Assembly (NCBI RefSeq): GCF_004004565.1
Contig: NZ_SACM01000004.1
Span: 62,001-126,000, forward strand
Reading direction: 5' to 3'
DNA length: 64,000 nt
DNA from: Inhella crocodyli
GTDB lineage: Bacteria > Pseudomonadota > Gammaproteobacteria > Burkholderiales > Burkholderiaceae_C
Shown here piece after piece: positions 60,078-64,000 of the stretch; position 1 is the stretch's first letter; each line of letters starts with the position of its first letter. The position numbers and the translations under genes were made by a program. A model generated the notes under the pieces. That model made no database searches, was not told where the DNA came from, and saw nothing but the letters and a program-made list of their open reading frames with translations.

Positions 60078-61877
60078 ATGTCCACCGCCCGCGACACGCC
60101 CGCGCTGCGCCTGGCCCACCGCGCCTGGCGCCGCCTGCACCTGCACGCCGACGAAGCCCGCCAACTGGCTGGCCGCGCCGCCCAGCGGGCGAAGGCCGAC
60201 GGCGACGCCCTCGGCGCGGCCCGGGCCGAGCTGGTCAGCGCCTTCCACCAGCTGTACTTCGGCCAGCCCGAGATCGCCGCCGGCCGGCTGGCCGCCGTGG
60301 CGCGCGAGCTCGACGCCCTGGGCGACCGGGCCGGCGACATCCTGGCCCACGTGGGCCGCGCCCGCGCGCTGTGGCGCGGCGGCCAGGCCCAGGCGGCCCT
60401 GGACCTGCTCATGCCCCTGCGCGACGAGGGCCTGCACCTGCTCGGTCCCTCGCAGCGCGCCGTGCTGCTCAATGCGATTGCCGGCTGCCACTCGGCACAG
60501 GGCCGCAGCGCCGAGGCCTTCGCCTACATGTTCCAGGCCCTGCGCGACGCCGGCCCCAAGCGCGGCGACGGTTTCGACGCGGTGCTGCACTGCAACCTCA
60601 GCCACGAGCTGGTGCAGCTGGGCGACGCCGACGAGGCCCTGCTCGCCATCGAGCGCGGCCTGGCCCGCTGCGACGGCCTGACCAACCCGCGCCTGCGCGG
60701 GGTGCTGCTGATCAACCGCGTCATCGCGCTGACCGAGCTCGGCCGCGCCGCCGAGGCCCTGCCCGACGTGCGCGAGATTTGCGCCACGCCCACCGACGCC
60801 AGCGGCCGCGGTCAGGTGGCCCTGCACTACGAAACCCTGGCCCTGGCCGTGCTGCACGCCGGCGAGGCCGAGTGGGGCGCCGACCTGCTGGAGCGCGCCG
60901 CGCCCCTGGTGCGATTGAGCGACGAGCGCGTCGAGTGGGCCCTGGCCCAGGCCAAGCTGGCGCAGCTGCGGGGCGCCCTGCCCAACGCGCTGGCGGCGCT
61001 GGAAGCGGTGCGCCCGCTGCTGAACGCCGAAGGCGATGCCGCCACCAGCCTGCGCGTGCGCTGCGCCCATGCGCTGCTGGAGGCCGAGCTGCACGAGGCC
61101 CTGGGGCAGGCCCCCACCGCCCTGCAGGCCCTGCGGCGCTGGCAAGACTGGCAGCAGCAGCGCCTGCGCCAGGCCTCGGTGGCGCGCTACCAATCGGCCG
61201 CGCTGCAAACCGAGCTGCTGGACCTCCAACACCGCCTGGACCTGAACGAGGCCCAGCGCCGGGCCACGGAGCGCGAGCGCGAGCAGTTGGCCCGCGCCAA
61301 CGCCGCGCTGCAACGCAAGATCGAAGAGGTCGAGGCCCTGCAGGCGGCGCTGCGCGACCAGGCCCTGCGCGACGCCCTCACCGGCCTGGCCAACCGCCGC
61401 CACCTCAACGACAGCCTGCCCGCCACCGTGGCCCTGGCCATCCGCGAGGCCGCCCCCCTGTCGGTGGTGGTGATCGACCTCGACCATTTCAAGCAGGTCA
61501 ACGACCAGTTCGGGCACCCCGCGGGCGACCAGCTCTTGGCCGCCTTTGGCGCGCTGCTGCGCGCCCACCTGCGCCGCAGCGACCAGGCCTTCCGCTACGG
61601 CGGCGAAGAGTTCTGCCTGCTGCTGCCGCACACCCGCGCGCGCGACGCGCAGGCCACCGTGCAAGGCCTGCTGGCCGCTTGGCGCGCCCAGCGCTTCGTG
61701 CTGGATGGCGAGGTGGAGCTGCAGGGCCAGAGCTTCTCGGCCGGCGTGGCCGACACCGAGGCCGCCCCACCCGTGGCCGGCGCCTTGCTGCGCGCCGCCG
61801 ACCAATTGGCCCTGGCGGCCAAGCGCGCCGGCCGGGCCTGCGTCTTGGTCTACGACGCCGTGGCGCCGGGCGCCTAG
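60078..61877 (+). CDS. Cytosolic TPR-GGDEF diguanylate cyclase C
   Basis: This 599-residue protein has no signal peptide or membrane helix. TPR-like helical repeats fill residues 1-360, and a coiled coil (about 370-425) leads to a GGDEF domain at about 430-590. The active loop is exact GGEEF, the inhibitory RxxD site is present (RRSD, five residues before), and VVIDLDHFKQVNDQFGHPAGD is intact, so it should make c-di-GMP. It differs from cyclases A and B in being cytosolic. Its stop overlaps the stop of the converging gene at 61874 by 4 bases. Confidence 0.91.
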   Translation: MSTARDTPALRLAHRAWRRLHLHADEARQLAGRAAQRAKADGDALGAARAELVSAFHQLYFGQPEIAAGRLAAVARELDALGDRAGDILAHVGRARALWRGGQAQAALDLLMPLRDEGLHLLGPSQRAVLLNAIAGCHSAQGRSAEAFAYMFQALRDAGPKRGDGFDAVLHCNLSHELVQLGDADEALLAIERGLARCDGLTNPRLRGVLLINRVIALTELGRAAEALPDVREICATPTDASGRGQVALHYETLALAVLHAGEAEWGADLLERAAPLVRLSDERVEWALAQAKLAQLRGALPNALAALEAVRPLLNAEGDAATSLRVRCAHALLEAELHEALGQAPTALQALRRWQDWQQQRLRQASVARYQSAALQTELLDLQHRLDLNEAQRRATEREREQLARANAALQRKIEEVEALQAALRDQALRDALTGLANRRHLNDSLPATVALAIREAAPLSVVVIDLDHFKQVNDQFGHPAGDQLLAAFGALLRAHLRRSDQAFRYGGEEFCLLLPHTRARDAQATVQGLLAAWRAQRFVLDGEVELQGQSFSAGVADTEAAPPVAGALLRAADQLALAAKRAGRACVLVYDAVAPGA

Positions 61878-62662
61878 CGTGCGAGGCGCCCCACGTAGCG
61901 GTACTCGTCCAGGTAGGCCCAGAGGTACTGGTCCAGGTAGCGCTGCTGCGCCGGCGTGAAGCGCAGGGCGGCCACCGCGGCCGGGTCCTCGCGGCCGTCG
62001 GAGCTGTCCATGCGCTGCAGGTGGAAGAAGGTCATGTCCTTGCCACCGAAGAAGCCTTTCAGGTACTCGTGCCGCGGCCGGGCGGTGCCCATGTCGAACA
62101 CGTGGCCGGCCAAGGCGGTGAGCGGCCCGGGGCCGGCCAGGGCATCCGCACCCAGCGCCGGCCAGTCGCCGGCGGGCGGCGCGAAGGGCGCCACCGGCTG
62201 CGCGGGCATCACCGGGTGGGCGCGCAGCGCGGCGACGTAGGCCGGGTCCAGGCCCGCGCCTTCGGCCCCGCGCAGCACGATGTTCAGGTAGCGCTGGGTG
62301 GGCAAGCAGGCCTCGTTCAAGAAGGAGGCGTCGCCCACGTAGGTCAGGGCGCTTTGCTGCCCTTGGTCGGTGTGCACGGTGACCTCCACCCGGTGGTAGC
62401 CGTGGCCGCAGGCCTCGGTGGCATCCAGCGGGCCCAGGGCCTCGTCCTCGCAGCGGTGCAGCACGCCGCAGACGCGGTCGCCAGGGTGCGCCGAGGGCTC
62501 GACGTTGCCCACGCCGCCCTCGTGGCGGAAGAAGTGCTCGACGTTGAAGCGCAGGCGCCAGCCCGGCAGTTCGGCGCGGCAGGAGGCCAGGGCCTGCACC
62601 CCCTTGGCCCGCAGGGCCGTGAGGTTCATGTTGGAGCCGTAGCCGAAGTACCAAAACGCCAT
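61874..62662 (-). CDS. Gamma-glutamylcyclotransferase-like protein
   Basis: This 262-residue protein begins MAFWYFGYGSNMNLTALRAKGV, the YGSN signature of the gamma-glutamylcyclotransferase (AIG2/GGCT) fold. LHRCEDEALGPLDATEACGHGYHRVEV contains the probable catalytic Glu of the family, in DATEA. A C-terminal extension of about 110 residues (from GLDPAYVAALRAHPV) includes a further conserved-looking part, FDMGTARPRHEYLKGFFGGKD. The family releases 5-oxoproline from gamma-glutamyl amino acids or has related acyl-transfer roles; the real substrate here is unknown. The gene converges with cyclase C. Confidence 0.87.
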   Translation of the reverse strand: MAFWYFGYGSNMNLTALRAKGVQALASCRAELPGWRLRFNVEHFFRHEGGVGNVEPSAHPGDRVCGVLHRCEDEALGPLDATEACGHGYHRVEVTVHTDQGQQSALTYVGDASFLNEACLPTQRYLNIVLRGAEGAGLDPAYVAALRAHPVMPAQPVAPFAPPAGDWPALGADALAGPGPLTALAGHVFDMGTARPRHEYLKGFFGGKDMTFFHLQRMDSSDGREDPAAVAALRFTPAQQRYLDQYLWAYLDEYRYVGRLAR

Positions 62663-62763
62663 GGGGAAACCGCCGTTGCTGCGCCCTGTTCAGCGGGCGG
62701 CGGCGACGCTAGCATGCCCCGTTGCCCGGCGGCCTCCCGCGGCCGGCACTCCCGGAGGTCGCC

Positions 62764-64000
62764 ATGCCCATGCCCCGCCCCGCGCGCTATGACTTCGTCG
62801 TCGGCCGCCGCAGCGATTCGAACGCCTACCAAGTCTGGCGATTCGACCCCGACACCCCCGAGCTGCTGCACCCGATGCCGCTGTCGGACAAGGCGAGCTT
62901 CCCCGCGTCGCACACCCTCGTGCCCATCGGGCGCTACCTGCTGGAGTACGGCCCGGCGCAGTTGTCCGAGTACAGCGCGGTGTTCCCCTACCGCCTGTTC
63001 GAGTTCGACCCCAACAGCCCCGACCCCCTGGCCGGCAAGCCGGTGCAAAAAGGCCTGTGGCCGCGCTCCAAGTTCTGGATGTACCGCCCCGACTTCGCCA
63101 ACCCGGGCGGGGCCAAGGAAGGCTTCGACACCGCCAACGACCTGATGCTGGTGCCCCTGGGCAGCTTCCTGCTGCACCTCATCCCCACCATGGGCCGCAC
63201 CACTTACCACCTCTGGAACTTCGACCCCAACCCCTTCCCGCACCACTACAGCGACCCGCTGCCGGCGCCTTACACGCCCACCGGCTCGATCGAAGGCCTG
63301 CACGCCAACAGCCAGCTCATCCCGTTGGGCAACTACGCGCTGGAGTGGACGCCGGGCAAGGACGGCAGCGACTACTACCTCTGGAGCTTCGACCCCCAAG
63401 GGCGTCCGCCGCTGGCCATGCCGGCCGTCCAACAGGGCCGTTGGACGCACCTCACCGACCAAAGCCGCCTGATCGCCGTGGGCGAGCAGGTGCTGGACTG
63501 GAACCCCGGGGACCGCAGCTGGCGCCTGTGGGACGTGGACGTGCGCCAGGCCGACCCGCTGGTCGGACCGGTGCGGCATGGCGTGCTGCCCGCCAGCGTG
63601 GACACCAACACCACGCTGCTGGCCGTGCAGCCGCCCCTGCCCATCGACGACGCCCGCGCGCAGATCCCCGGCACGGTGGACTTCATGCGCAGCCGCATCG
63701 AGCACGTGGTCTACCTGATGCTGGAGAACCGCTCCTTCGACCACGTGCTGGGCTGGCTGTACGAGCAGGGCGAGACGGGCATCCGCTTCGTGGGCCACGA
63801 CAAGCCCTTCGACGGCCTCAAGCCCGAGATGAACAACCTCAACCCGCGCAACGGGAACCAGCCGGTCTACGTCCAGAAGTACATGAAGGGCGATTTCGGG
63901 CAGGAGGAGAACCTCGACTTCTTGCCCAACGACCCGTACCACGACAAGTCCGACGTGATGCGGCAGTTCTTCTTCGACCACCGCGACGGCTACGCGCAGC
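62764..64000 (+). CDS. Phospholipase C-type phosphoesterase with N-terminal propeller-like repeats (3' truncated by window)
   Basis: The window ends after 412 codons with no stop. The ATG follows a GGAGG ribosome site. Residues 20-290 contain repeats alternating (L)IPLGxYxLEW (around 52, 127, 185 and 236) with YxLWxFDP (21, 75, 147, 204 and 252), which suggests a beta-propeller. From residue 310 the alkaline phosphatase-like phosphoesterase domain begins with RIEHVVYLMLENRSFDHVLGWL, the ENRSFDH metal and phosphate site of bacterial phospholipase C and acid phosphatases. No signal peptide is seen. It may act on phospholipids or other phosphodiesters. The catalytic core beyond residue 412 is outside the window. 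Confidence 0.85.
   Translation, partial: MPMPRPARYDFVVGRRSDSNAYQVWRFDPDTPELLHPMPLSDKASFPASHTLVPIGRYLLEYGPAQLSEYSAVFPYRLFEFDPNSPDPLAGKPVQKGLWPRSKFWMYRPDFANPGGAKEGFDTANDLMLVPLGSFLLHLIPTMGRTTYHLWNFDPNPFPHHYSDPLPAPYTPTGSIEGLHANSQLIPLGNYALEWTPGKDGSDYYLWSFDPQGRPPLAMPAVQQGRWTHLTDQSRLIAVGEQVLDWNPGDRSWRLWDVDVRQADPLVGPVRHGVLPASVDTNTTLLAVQPPLPIDDARAQIPGTVDFMRSRIEHVVYLMLENRSFDHVLGWLYEQGETGIRFVGHDKPFDGLKPEMNNLNPRNGNQPVYVQKYMKGDFGQEENLDFLPNDPYHDKSDVMRQFFFDHRDGYAQ

Overview
The window is a very GC-rich stretch (strong G/C preference at third codon positions) from a betaproteobacterium. The CzcI-type metal cluster, the creBCD order and an intergenic repeat typical of the family point to Burkholderiales, most likely Comamonadaceae or a close relative. 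The genus cannot be settled from sequence reading alone. No tRNA, rRNA, CRISPR array, insertion sequence or phage gene was seen. About 55 protein genes are packed tightly, and many are coupled by 4-base ATGA/GTGA overlaps. No gene-free stretch exceeds about 300 bases.

Layout. 1-6.7 kb: a lytic transglycosylase, a glycine-rich RRM protein, a cobalamin-binding-like protein, MarC and the creBCD envelope-stress system with a textbook CreB binding tag in front of creD. 6.7-11.4 kb: M17 and S9 peptidases and an outer-membrane-like protein. 11.4-19.5 kb: a leftward heavy-metal efflux cluster (short CDF transporter, CzcI-like protein, outer-membrane factor, accessory protein, membrane-fusion protein, RND pump, small His-rich protein). 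A divergent CadR/PbrR-type MerR regulator and its operator lie at its head. 19.6-23.8 kb: small and uncharacterised genes, including a paralogue of the outer-membrane-like protein and a patch of lower GC with a perfect inverted repeat. 23.9-31.9 kb: M13 peptidase, serine hydrolase, nitroreductase, TSUP permease, HDOD protein, cutA, psd, trpS. 32-36.3 kb: a membrane Ser/Thr kinase and a long-chain acyl-CoA synthetase.

36.3-43.7 kb is a leftward unit that joins a wax ester synthase/DGAT, two alpha/beta hydrolases and two TPR-membrane-GGDEF diguanylate cyclases. 43.8-47.4 kb is an oligopeptide-type ABC transporter (two permeases and a double ATPase) with no binding protein beside it. 47.6-50.1 kb is an ECF sigma / anti-sigma / exported protein operon. 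50.1-52.3 kb holds an RCK channel with a non-canonical filter, a decayed MipA/OmpV remnant and a periplasmic binding protein. 52.4-54.3 kb is a secreted alpha-amylase with a CBM20 domain. 54.5-59.9 kb is a coupled run of three paralogous family-5 solute-binding proteins. The window closes with a cytosolic TPR-GGDEF protein, a gamma-glutamylcyclotransferase-like protein and the first 412 codons of a phospholipase C-type phosphoesterase with N-terminal propeller-like repeats.

Common themes are envelope maintenance (transglycosylase, cre system, channel, lipid enzymes), metal efflux, peptide uptake and breakdown, and c-di-GMP signalling by three TPR-containing cyclases.
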